Source: Chaetoceros tenuissimus (lineage: Eukaryota > Bacillariophyta > Thalassiosirophyceae > Chaetocerotales > Chaetocerotaceae). Taken from it: 64,000 nt of DNA. The notes beneath the pieces are model-generated. The model worked only from the letters and a program-made list of their open reading frames with translations, searched no databases and was not told the origin of the DNA. The first letter of the stretch is position 1. Each line of letters starts with the position of its first letter. Location of the stretch: assembly GCA_021927905.1 (NCBI GenBank), contig BLLK01000069.1, positions 3,261,583 to 3,325,582 of the forward strand, written 5' to 3'. Position numbers and translations under genes: made by a program. Shown in pieces: positions 40,392 to 49,364 of this stretch.

Positions 40392-40425
40392 AAACGTCAT
40401 TGGGATTCTCTTTTTGCGCGGGAAA
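40392..40425 (+). promoter_or_regulatory. 34-bp repeat copy 2: ACGTCA + E2F site
   Basis: Exact partner of 38229-38262. ACGTCA is at 40394-40399 and GCGGGAAA at 40418-40425. It lies about 200 bp upstream of the Cys-rich gene's ATG. Confidence 0.65.
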
Positions 40426-40623
40426 ACAATTTTAGATGCATTTTTGTCATAGAGTGTCATTGACACGAAAGATCTCGTTTCTCATTCTTAGATTTTTTCG
40501 ACTCCGACCTCCAACCGATCTCCTTGTCAATTTTGATATATCTTTTCTCAGCTTGCAAAGAAAACATTATTATATGTATTTAAATCATTTGCGCTCACCA
40601 CATTTTACTCGTACACAAATACC

Positions 40624-42562
40624 ATGGAAGGTCTCTTTCCTATGCTCAACCTAATCCAGCTCCAAATGGGAGATCAAAAGTTGGGATACACTGCTTTTCT
40701 AGGAGCATTCAATTTCTCCAATCCATTGTTCAAAATGACAGCTGATGCTGTAGCAGGGAAGCATAAAAAGATGGAACCTCATGAAATCTTGGAACAGTCA
40801 AAGAACTCCTTTGTAGTTGTCAAAGGTAGCGATCGAAAGTCCATCTCTTATACGTTCAAAGGTAAGACGAAGTCACAAGGATATCTTGGATATATCGGTC
40901 GCTTTCGTACTCATATTTCCTCCTATTTACTTCTTACCAAGACCATGACGAGGATCGAACAATAGTGGACTTTGCAGAAGAGGGTATAGAATGCGACTAC
41001 CGCCATCCTAATACAAACTACGACTCTGATTTCGAGAATGAGGAAGATAGAGGGGACTACCAAAATGTTAAATTTCAACCTATCAACACCAAAGTTGCCC
41101 ATAACTTGACAACCCTGGCGTTTGCAAATTCTGAAAGTAATTGCGAACTCAAGAGTTCTTACCCCATGCAAATTGCAGTTCGTACAGATGATTCTCGAAA
41201 AGCAATCATGTATGATTGCTTTGAGTACAAGCCTTCACAATGCCAAGATCTTCCCACCAATAAATCTGTCGATAATTTTCACAAAGCATTTCGCCTCTTT
41301 GGCTTCGGCTCTGGGTATGATAGTGACGACTATGACAGTGAAGAGGATGAGGACTACCTAAACCAGCAAGTGAAACCAAAGGAAGGAGAAACTTTCGACG
41401 AAGAAACAAAGAAGATGTTCGGTCTTCAGGCTATTGCGGGAGATTTTGCTTTCTCTCGCATTTTTCGTCATCGTTTCAACATTGAGGATATTGTTGGTAT
41501 TCGTTTACAGAAAGTAGATTGTGATGGAGCTGATGATGTCTGTCCCGCTGTTCTTATTCTAGAACTTGGTCCAAAGGAAAATGCGTCCAAGGTACCATCC
41601 TTTTGTTGCAGAAAGGTAAATCCAAAGTACGAATCCGAACAGAAATGGCAAGAAATTGAAGACTTTACCCCGTCGCTTCGAAAGCTACCAGGCACTATAT
41701 CTATGCAAATCTGGAAGAATTACAGAGTTTTATCGCTCATATTTGTGTGCTATGCCCAAAGATTGAAGCACTGCTCACCAAGAGTGACAATGAAGCTAAT
41801 TCCCTCTCTTCCGACGTCGATTGTGCATATTCAAGTGCACCAGTATATGAAGACGCGGACTCAAAGCCATCGTCAAATAAAAAACAGAGAAATAGTTGTG
41901 ACAAGAAAAAATATGCTTTGACTGTGGAAGATGTCAACAAACTCATGGAAGAAAAAGATCTAGGAGACTCTAATGATTGTCTGAAGAGAGCAATTCTTTG
42001 CGGATATATTGATGTCAAAACAATGGATAAAGATACCGTAATCTATCGCGGATCCTGTCTTAACTGTAAAAGCGAAGTAGCATGTACTCTTGGCGACGCG
42101 TCACATCAAGGGAATTACGGGGGATGTGATTATGAAGACGGTGGCGAAGGTGGGGCTGTGCAATGCGAAGAATGCGAAAACGAGGACTGCTCTTTTGGAA
42201 TGTATATCACGGGTCTCTGTACAAACAATGCTAGTTATGATAGCGGAAAATTCCACAATCATTGTGTCGAATGTCCAGACTTCGGTATTTGTATTCATGA
42301 TTACCGTGAAGCTCATTGTTCTAACTGTGATAGTCATTACTTCGCTGGTAATTCTGGTTTTCCATGTCCAGGCTGTGGCGCTCGTTATGGCGAAGAAATC
42401 AGAAGCAAGCCTTTGTCGACCATGCCAAAACCGTTACCATCTTGCTGGAATGGAAAACTTGAGGATGAAGATAGTGATGCCGTCTTGTTGCAAGGTATAG
42501 TGAATAATCTTCCTCAGCTCAGTGCATTAGCGCAAGAACAAAAAGAATGTATTGTCAGTTAA
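40624..42562 (+). CDS. Cys-rich hypothetical protein with a frame break
   Basis: Exon 1 is 40624-40861. Intron 40862-40941 (GTAAGA to ACCAAG) joins SYTFK to DHDEDRTIVDFAEEG. Exon 2 reads in one frame to about 41680, then the sensible frame becomes the neighbouring one (YANLEELQSFIAHICVLCPK) to the stop at 42562. The best single explanation is loss of one base in the CCCC run at 41668-41671. An alternative intron 41616-41725 would remove coding-like sequence. The C-terminal 130 residues have many CxxC pairs (CLNCKSEVAC, CEECENEDC, CVECPDFGIC, CSNCDSHY, CPGCGARYG) and probably bind zinc. Acidic patches lie mid-protein. Family not recognised. Confidence 0.65.
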
Positions 42563-42979
42563 GGACGACGGTTCCGGGTCAACTCATGTCAACCACTCAT
42601 GAATGCATTTCAAGTCTACAAGCACGTAGAAGTTATAAAGCAAAGGGGCTTTAAAAAAAACAAGGGCGTAGTAAAAAGGTAATCCAGGGGCCATACCTTT
42701 TCTCAGTAAAGTAACGATTTCATGATGTCAATCAATTGTGAATTGTTCTAAAAAGTAAAAGATTTATCGTGCATTCCATGGCAGATTTTTGCTTAGATCA
42801 TTCTAAGGTATCGTGCTTTCCCACCCCTTGACATGTCGTCATTAATGTATCTATGCGTAAAAACTAGATCTTACTTAAGATTGATTTATTCTTAGAAAGT
42901 ATCGACAATGCATAAATGATACTGTTCGTAATGTACCTTAGTGACTTATGAAATAAATTGGTAACATCTTTATCTAGTT
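42563..42979. other. Convergent intergenic with 3'-flank repeat copy 2
   Basis: 417 bp between the Cys-rich gene and PRP28. 42882-42948 matches 40288-40350. Otherwise nothing. Confidence 0.5.
42882..42948 (+). repeat. 3'-flank repeat, copy 2
   Basis: Partner of 40288-40350, 3' of the Cys-rich gene. Each of the two neighbouring genes is therefore preceded by a 34-bp repeat and followed by this one. Confidence 0.6.
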
Positions 42980-45079
42980 TTAATAGATAATACTGCTTCC
43001 TACACCAGATGAGGCAGCAGGATGCCGAGCCAACCTATCTGGAACTTTGGCACCAACACTTTCAAGATACGATTTAAGCGCAGCCATAATTCCCTCATCT
43101 TCATCCGTGATAAAACTTGTGGCTTCTCCACTCTGTCCAGCTCTACCAGTACGTCCAATACGATGGCAATAACTATCAATGCTTCTGGATGGCACATCAT
43201 AGTTAATAATATGTTTCACATTTGGAATATCTAGACCACGGCCAGCGACATCCGTTGCCACCAAAATGACACCACCTCTTCGAAATGCTTCAAGATTCTC
43301 TTCACGCTGTTCTTGAGTTTTACCTCCATGCAAGATAACAGTTCGTCTCCCCATACGTTCAATCATTCTTGCAACAGACTCCGTGTTCTTCTTTTCATTA
43401 ACGAAAACAATAACCTTATCATTAACTCTTGTTCGGTTCACAATCACACCCCTCATTGCCTTCTCCTTCATATTAGGACTTGATAAGAACAATACTGTTT
43501 GATGGATTCTCTTATTCTTTCCACCACTATCTCCACCAATTTTTACAATTGAAGGATGCCTTAGATACTTTTTGGCAATTCGCTGCACTTCTGTAGGCAT
43601 AGTAGCTGAAAACATAGCCGTTAAACGATGCGTTGGCACCTGTGTGGTGATTCCCTTCAAATCTTGTACTTCTTGTTCATAAGCTTCTTTCTCATTGTCA
43701 CTTTTTAGTAGACATCCCATGGAATCCAAAATACTTTCAATCTGTGGTGCAAAACCAAGATCAATCATACGATCCGCCTCATCTAGCACAATATAAGAAC
43801 ACTGATTCAGAACAAGGTATGCGCTTTCTAAGCAATCATTCAATCGACCCGGAGTTCCGACAACAATATGGACACCATTTCGTAATTCCATTGCCTGTGT
43901 TTGAATATTTTGTCCTCCAACAATACACGCAGTTTTCACACTTTTTTGTCTAGACAGCAATCTATTCAATTCAACATGAATTTGCTGTGCAAGCTCACGT
44001 GTTGGAGCCATGACAAGGGCCAAAGGTCCATTTTCATTGACAGTGGAAAGAATATTACCAGGTAAACAAAGAATCAACTGAATAAGAGGGATTCCAAAAG
44101 CTGCAGTTTTTCCGGATCCAGTTTCAGCAAGACCTATTAAATCTCTACGCTGCAAACCAATAGGAATAGCTTGTCTCTGAATAGCACTAGGTTCCTTATA
44201 TCTCATAACATTTTCAATAGCATCAATCAAGACAGGATGAATTGCAGGAACTTCTTTAGATGAAGCTTCTCGAAAAGACCTCAATGGAGGCGGTGCCTTT
44301 CCCCCTCTCACTACAATATCATAATTCTCTCTCAAGATTCTCCAATCTCTCGAAGTCATTGTGTCAATAGGTTTAGCCATGATATCAATATTTCTTCCAT
44401 TTCCACGTTTATCCCGATCATCATCCAGTAAATCTCTTGCTTTTCTCTTTTTCTTATCACCAAGTTTCATAAGTGGTATCGCATCAAAAGGCTCATTTGT
44501 TGATGTATCTTCATCATCATCCCATTTAAACTTGAAAGTAATTTTCTTCTTTTGTCTAGCACGCTTTCTATCTTCCATTTGTTTTCTTGATGTAGCCTGT
44601 TCATCATCCAGTGCTGTCTCACCGAGATATGCTTTCTTGATGGATATAAGTTCCGCAGATGATAATTGCTTCTGACCTGTTGCATATTGCCTACTATTGG
44701 TCTGTCTACTCGTATTATTTATCGCTCTAGATTCACCATTGGTTGATCCATTGCTCCTTTTCACATCTATTGAATCATCACTGGTCGGATTGGCTTTCAA
44801 CTCTTGTCGTTTTCGTTTAGACAAGAAAACTACTTTGCCACCATCACTGCTGCTGCCAAATCCCTTCTCTTTAATTCTTTGTTCCTTCTCTTGTTGCTCA
44901 CGTTGTTGTTCCATCAATCTTTCTTGTCGTTTCCTTTCCATTGCTTTTGCAAGCGCCCTTTGCTCAGCTCGTTCTTCAGCGCGTTTTGCAGCGGCTGCTG
45001 CTGCTAAAGCCTCTTGCTTTTCCTCCTCCGAAAGCCCAATGAGCAAATTGGGATCAATCAGTGGCTCTTCCTTCGACAT
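42980..45079 (-). CDS. PRP28: Spliceosomal DEAD-box helicase PRP28/DDX23
   Basis: Single exon, 699 residues. All helicase motifs are present: Q motif YKEPSAIQRQAIPIGLQ, AETGSGKT (318-325), PTRELAQQ, TPGR, DEAD (433-436), SAT (491-493), ATDVAGRGLDIPNV and HRIGRTGRAGQ. The lead-in TSRDWRILRENYDIVVRGG and the Arg/Glu-rich N-terminus are typical of U5-100K. Role: exchange of U1 for U6 at the 5' splice site, in the nucleus. Length is near that of plant and animal orthologues (about 700-820). Confidence 0.95.
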   Translation of the reverse strand: MSKEEPLIDPNLLIGLSEEEKQEALAAAAAAKRAEERAEQRALAKAMERKRQERLMEQQREQQEKEQRIKEKGFGSSSDGGKVVFLSKRKRQELKANPTSDDSIDVKRSNGSTNGESRAINNTSRQTNSRQYATGQKQLSSAELISIKKAYLGETALDDEQATSRKQMEDRKRARQKKKITFKFKWDDDEDTSTNEPFDAIPLMKLGDKKKRKARDLLDDDRDKRGNGRNIDIMAKPIDTMTSRDWRILRENYDIVVRGGKAPPPLRSFREASSKEVPAIHPVLIDAIENVMRYKEPSAIQRQAIPIGLQRRDLIGLAETGSGKTAAFGIPLIQLILCLPGNILSTVNENGPLALVMAPTRELAQQIHVELNRLLSRQKSVKTACIVGGQNIQTQAMELRNGVHIVVGTPGRLNDCLESAYLVLNQCSYIVLDEADRMIDLGFAPQIESILDSMGCLLKSDNEKEAYEQEVQDLKGITTQVPTHRLTAMFSATMPTEVQRIAKKYLRHPSIVKIGGDSGGKNKRIHQTVLFLSSPNMKEKAMRGVIVNRTRVNDKVIVFVNEKKNTESVARMIERMGRRTVILHGGKTQEQREENLEAFRRGGVILVATDVAGRGLDIPNVKHIINYDVPSRSIDSYCHRIGRTGRAGQSGEATSFITDEDEGIMAALKSYLESVGAKVPDRLARHPAASSGVGSSIIY

Positions 45080-45457
45080 GATGGGATTTATGAACTATTA
45101 AATACCAACAGAAGGCGATGTATTGGATACGAATGAATGAAATATGAAATATAAAAACACCAAACACCACAGCAAAAGAAAAGAAAAGGTGAAGATTTCG
45201 TTCATAACCTGCTATAAAATTCTAACGAAAATCCATAGTAAAGATCATTTTTGCATACATTATGAAAAAAGGTATTTCGTACTACGTGAAGAGCATATGA
45301 TATCATACATATTCAAATTAATGACCTATTTTTAAAACATATAAATTTCTGTTTACTACAGACGGGTGGAAATTACCCTTGACATATCTCCTTTCAACAA
45401 AGATTTTCAAGTTCATCCTCTTTATCATTCTTTTCTCGTACCTTGCTATGGTGATAA
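45080..45457. other. Intergenic; nothing seen
   Basis: 378 bp upstream of PRP28, very AT-rich, with no convincing frame. Confidence 0.4.
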
Positions 45458-46021
45458 TTAGCGGCAAGCACAGATTGTATCGAAAAAGTTTGAATTATCT
45501 GAGGAATTTTGCGCAAGCCTGGTATCTTCAGAATATACAGTTGAAATTTGTGTATCTTGTGACGGCGATACTATAATCACATTTGGATCTTGAGGAGCAT
45601 CAGACTTTCGACCGAAACTTCTACTCTTTGTACTTTTCCAACTTGCACTTCGATTTCTCTTGATAAAACTCTGTACTCTAGAATCTCTTTGAACCTGTTC
45701 CTTTATTACTTCGTCTTTTGTTTCACTGTCGTCGTTCGTCCTGTCGTCGACTTCCGAGGACGAAGAAGCTACTGTAAATAAATCATTTCCTCCATTCAAT
45801 AATGATGAAGATTCTGTCTTGCCATCACTGTGTAGAAATGTAGAGTTATTTGTATTCACCGTCTCTAAAAAGAATGCTCCGAAACTTGTCATGGAAGGGT
45901 TCTTGGAAATATCGTCCTCATCTAGAGACACTGGCTTTGCTGCAACATCCTTATCTAGAGTTGCATCTTCTTCAAGCACTTGAGGCTGTTCAATCACAGC
46001 ATTAGATTTGCAGCACCACAT
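45458..46021 (-). CDS. Hypothetical disordered protein, Cys at both ends
   Basis: Single exon, 187 residues, starting MWCCKSNAV and ending DTICACR. The paired N-terminal cysteines could be palmitoylated. The middle is Ser/Asp/Glu-rich with one basic patch (FIKRNRSASWKSTKSRSFGRKS) holding possible kinase sites (RSAS, RSFG). No domain is recognised. The opposite strand has no better frame, so I treat it as real with moderate confidence. Confidence 0.5.
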   Translation of the reverse strand: MWCCKSNAVIEQPQVLEEDATLDKDVAAKPVSLDEDDISKNPSMTSFGAFFLETVNTNNSTFLHSDGKTESSSLLNGGNDLFTVASSSSEVDDRTNDDSETKDEVIKEQVQRDSRVQSFIKRNRSASWKSTKSRSFGRKSDAPQDPNVIIVSPSQDTQISTVYSEDTRLAQNSSDNSNFFDTICACR

Positions 46022-46395
46022 ATTGACTGGACTAGACTCTCGGGTCTGATAATGAACTCTGAAATGATTTCTAATGTCGCTGTTTCAGTTGAGAATGCTA
46101 TGCAAAAAGGAGGACAACATGAACAAAATGAAGAACAAATTGTAGGCGAAGAAGGTTTAGCGAAGAAAATTGACATTTAAGATGGGACTAGAGCCACGTC
46201 CAACTATTTTATTCTTCTTACTAAACTTCTTGAAATCGTGATCATGGTATTAGGTTTGTAGCCTTTCCAGGCAGCAACCTTACTCAACTTTTCATCAACA
46301 ACCAACAACACACAAAAAAATCAATTGAAAAGATCTATCTTGTCCAGTTTTAAATTGTATGCATTAAATACATTTCAGATATATGTAATACTAAT
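46022..46395. other. Divergent intergenic; nothing specific
   Basis: 374 bp between the disordered protein gene (minus) and RPB4 (plus). A frame at 45980-46180 overlaps the start of the minus gene and is not supported. Confidence 0.4.
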
Positions 46396-46948
46396 ATGGA
46401 AGCATTGAATACCTCAAACGTAGAAGATGCTGCAGAGCTGAAATTTGGAGAAGAGTTCAAGGACATTGATATTCTCTCCAACGCCCAAGTAGCTGTTATC
46501 CTCCAATTCTCAGCTCGATCGGCAGTCAATCGCGATGAAGAATTGCATGATGTATACCGTAAAACTCAAAAATATGTGGACAGATACAATACTTTGACAA
46601 ATCAAGAAAAGAATAATCAAGAGTTGGTGAAGGAATTGGATAACTTACAAGAGTAAGTAGATTTATGAACTGTTGTAGATTTGCACATTTTCTTTCTGAT
46701 TGTTTGAGTGTACTAACAATTCTTCCTCTTTATCCAGTGCTCTTACAACATTTCGAAAAGAGACTGATGCTGGAGAAGAGTTAGAATTACATGGTTATGA
46801 AGTAGCAGCACTCATGAATCTCGTTGCTACAGATACAGCGGTTGAAGAGGCGACTTCGTTGATACCTAGTTTGAGTAGATTTCCAGAAGCTGCTATTGAT
46901 GAGATTCTTGATTTAATTCGTACAACAATGATTCGTATTGTATCCTAA
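46396..46948 (+). CDS. RPB4: RNA polymerase II subunit RPB4
   Basis: Two exons, 46396-46652 and 46738-46948. Intron 46653-46737 (GTAAGT to TCCAG) splits an Asp codon and gives LDNLQDALTTFRKE. 155 residues. DAAELKFGEEF, LSNAQVAVIL, HGYEVAALMNLVATDTAVEEA and LIPSLSRFPEAAIDEILDL match the Rpb4/RPC9 core. Rpb4 pairs with Rpb7 to form the stalk of Pol II, acting in initiation and mRNA export. Length is close to human POLR2D (142). Confidence 0.92.
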
Positions 46949-47142
46949 GTCATATATAATTAACAATTGCAAAGGGGATGCTTTTGAAGTTGTTGTTAGT
47001 CCTATGATATGTACAAGTTACATGCAGTTTGTCAAAAGTGTAACTTATAGTTATTTTAAAAATATTCGATGCACCAGAGGTCACCTACTTGGATGGCGAC
47101 ATGAAGCTGATTCAGAAAATACCTGATTATGGAAATTTAATT

Positions 47143-47973
47143 CTAATTCATCATTGCTCTCTTTACTGTATCCAGAGAAGAAGTATCGTGGTAAAACACA
47201 AACCAACCATTGCTTCCATCTTGGTATACAAGAGTACCAGTGCGTGTCTGAAGACTACGCAAGTTTGCACCTCTTCTTCCGATGAACAGGCCAGGGCAGC
47301 GAACGTGAAGGCCAGTGGCAACTTTCATATCACGGGCATAGCGGGCATACTTCTTTGACTCCGCTATAGCTGAATCTTTGTTAATCGATGATGCAAGTTG
47401 CTTCGAAGCTAGAGTGAAGAGTTTATCAACATCTGAGCTAGCCCAATCAATCATTTGTTTTGTCAATGGTCTTTGGCTCCAAAACGAAGGGTTACGCTTG
47501 TAAATACCCTGCTCTCGATGGCAGTTGGCTTCCAGTCCATTGTACACAAGCACATGATTCAGATTCTTATCTTCGCAACCAGCAATATGCATATGGAAGC
47601 AACTGGTATCATGCACATTGTTCAATGAAATTCCATGATGATGGAATAGAGCATCTGCATCCATGCGGCAATCATGGATGATCTTGATAACATGTTCGTT
47701 CTCCAGGAGATCCTTGAGAGCACGTACGACACTTGTATCTGGGGTACCTTCATTCTTCCCAAGGTCTAGGAGGAAAATTGATTTCGTATTATCCTCCTGC
47801 TCAAAGCAAACCGAAACAATTTCCAGAGTTCCTACTCTGCAGAGATTCACACCTTCACAGTCAAACGCAACTTTACGAGTCTCTGTGCTAGCATTAGAAC
47901 AGATATCTCCAACTGCAGACAAGAAAGAGACACCATTCTCGTCATGTGCAGATCTTACAACCTTTACTGTCAT
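47143..47973 (-). CDS. EXD1-like 3'-5' exonuclease-fold protein with KH domain
   Basis: Single exon, 276 residues. The exonuclease fold shows AFDCEGVNL (Asp38, Glu40), IIHDCRMDADAL (Asp105) and RPLTKQMIDWASSDVDKLF (Asp181). The Tyr four residues before the last Asp in DEDDy enzymes is Trp177 here, so activity may be lost, as reported for animal EXD1. Residues about 220-270 form a KH domain with CPGLFIGRRGANLRSLQ (GxxG loop GRRG). The combination suggests RNA binding. It is convergent with RPB4. Confidence 0.85.
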   Translation of the reverse strand: MTVKVVRSAHDENGVSFLSAVGDICSNASTETRKVAFDCEGVNLCRVGTLEIVSVCFEQEDNTKSIFLLDLGKNEGTPDTSVVRALKDLLENEHVIKIIHDCRMDADALFHHHGISLNNVHDTSCFHMHIAGCEDKNLNHVLVYNGLEANCHREQGIYKRNPSFWSQRPLTKQMIDWASSDVDKLFTLASKQLASSINKDSAIAESKKYARYARDMKVATGLHVRCPGLFIGRRGANLRSLQTRTGTLVYQDGSNGWFVFYHDTSSLDTVKRAMMN

Positions 47974-48235
47974 GCTTCTTTTTTCTAATTATTGCTATTC
48001 GAACAAATGGTCTCAATAAGTTTATATTTATAAAATGAGAAGAATGTTTTCCTAATCTATTCCTAAATTCTTTTTCCTTTCAAACACGACTCGCAGGAAT
48101 ACTTAAAAGTCCCTATATTGTGTTTCCATATATTACTACAACCCGTTTTAAATGGTAGCACAATACTTCGGTTGTCTTGGCTACATAATATAACTAGATT
48201 TACAATCGAGTATTTTAAATCTAGTCATATTTTAC

Positions 48236-49051
48236 CTATCGTCCAGCAATCAAATCTTTTGCGATCTTGATCTCTGTAGGCGGCACTAATTCTAGATACT
48301 TGACCATTCCTTGTACGGTTTCATTTGAATAAGAGAACAAGTCATCAACCTCTAATTCGTTTCCAGCCTTTGCTTCCTTGATCAAGAAAGCAACTTCAGC
48401 TTGCAAATTCTCCAACTGAGTCAAAACATCATTTCTTAACAAGTATGCTATAGACTGTTCATTCTTTGGTACTGCGCCTCCACCTAAGTATGCATTTGCT
48501 CTATCTGGATCAGAATAGTAAATATTATCTGCAAACGCATTAAAAGTCTTTTTGAATTGCTTTTTGTCAAATTGAGTTTTGGTCAATATTTCATCTGCTT
48601 GAGTAAGATTCGGTAAAGATACAGATTCTTTCAGTAGTGCTTGTACTTTTTCCAAGTCAGACTGTATGTCAAGGATGGGAACTAACAATTTTCCATATGT
48701 TTCCCTTCCCTTTGGAGATCCAGGTGCAAGCTCTCCTCCGTATTGAATGTTATCAGCTTCTGCTTGTTCTAAAATACGAATTTGTTCCAAAAGAGGATTC
48801 GTCAAAGGATTCTTCTTGAATAACTCATCTTTTGCACTAGTTTCTTGAGGCATTGCAAGCATAGTACCTGCCACTGTCGCCATAGTTGTTAGAATTGACC
48901 GCCTAGATAATTCACTCGTAAAGCCACCGACAGAATGTTCGTCATCTTTATTTGCTGCCAAGGTTGTCGGCGCTCTTTTACTTGACGATGGAGTGAAGGC
49001 CTCAACTGAAGTCAAAGGAAGAATAAGCAAAGTTGTAATAGACAATTTCAT
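48236..49051 (-). CDS. Thylakoid-lumen protein, PsbQ-like helical type
   Basis: Single exon, 271 residues. A tripartite pre-sequence is visible: ER signal (MKLSITTLLILPLTSVEA), then FTPSSSKRAP as the plastid motif, then a twin-arginine lumen signal SRRSILTTMATVAGTMLAMP ending TSAKD. The mature part is alpha-helical (about 190 residues, with YYSDPDRANAYLGGGAVP in the middle), in the style of PsbQ/Psb31-type extrinsic proteins. Role probably in photosystem or lumen assembly. Tat targeting is firm; the exact family is tentative. Confidence 0.8.
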   Translation of the reverse strand: MKLSITTLLILPLTSVEAFTPSSSKRAPTTLAANKDDEHSVGGFTSELSRRSILTTMATVAGTMLAMPQETSAKDELFKKNPLTNPLLEQIRILEQAEADNIQYGGELAPGSPKGRETYGKLLVPILDIQSDLEKVQALLKESVSLPNLTQADEILTKTQFDKKQFKKTFNAFADNIYYSDPDRANAYLGGGAVPKNEQSIAYLLRNDVLTQLENLQAEVAFLIKEAKAGNELEVDDLFSYSNETVQGMVKYLELVPPTEIKIAKDLIAGR

Positions 49052-49364
49052 TCTCTCACGATTATTCCTATTTGACGTATATATCAGCAGACAGAAGTGA
49101 GAGTAGAGGTGATGTCTTAAGCTATGGTGCTATGGTGAGTGCTTCAATTACTACTATGAGTAGATCGATGATATGTAAGTATGTATTATTTGTGATGAGG
49201 TTTTTGTGATGTGTTTTCCAATGATGAGTCATCCATTTGACACGAAATAGGATATAATGACATGTCATGTTGGATGTCAGTCCACACCCTCACATTTTTG
49301 CAATGCTACGAAAAAATAAAATAAAACTGATGCTAGATTTAGAAGATTAAATACCTTTCCTCAT
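49052..49364. other. Intergenic; nothing seen
   Basis: 313 bp upstream of the lumen protein gene, which should hold its promoter. No motif recognised. Confidence 0.4.

Larger units (their letters stand above)
39927..40623. other. 697-bp intergenic with two repeat elements
   Basis: Holds a repeat at 40288-40350 related to 42882-42948, and the second exact copy of the 34-bp ACGTCA/E2F repeat at 40392-40425. No gene. Confidence 0.5.

Noticed and set aside
41616-41725. Possible intron GTAAAT...TTACAG in the Cys-rich gene
   Set aside because: It restores the frame, but the removed sequence looks coding in both frames and lacks a pyrimidine tract; a one-base deletion is simpler. Not excluded.
45980-46180. 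66-codon plus-strand frame
   Set aside because: It overlaps the start of the better-supported minus-strand gene and lacks any recognisable feature.
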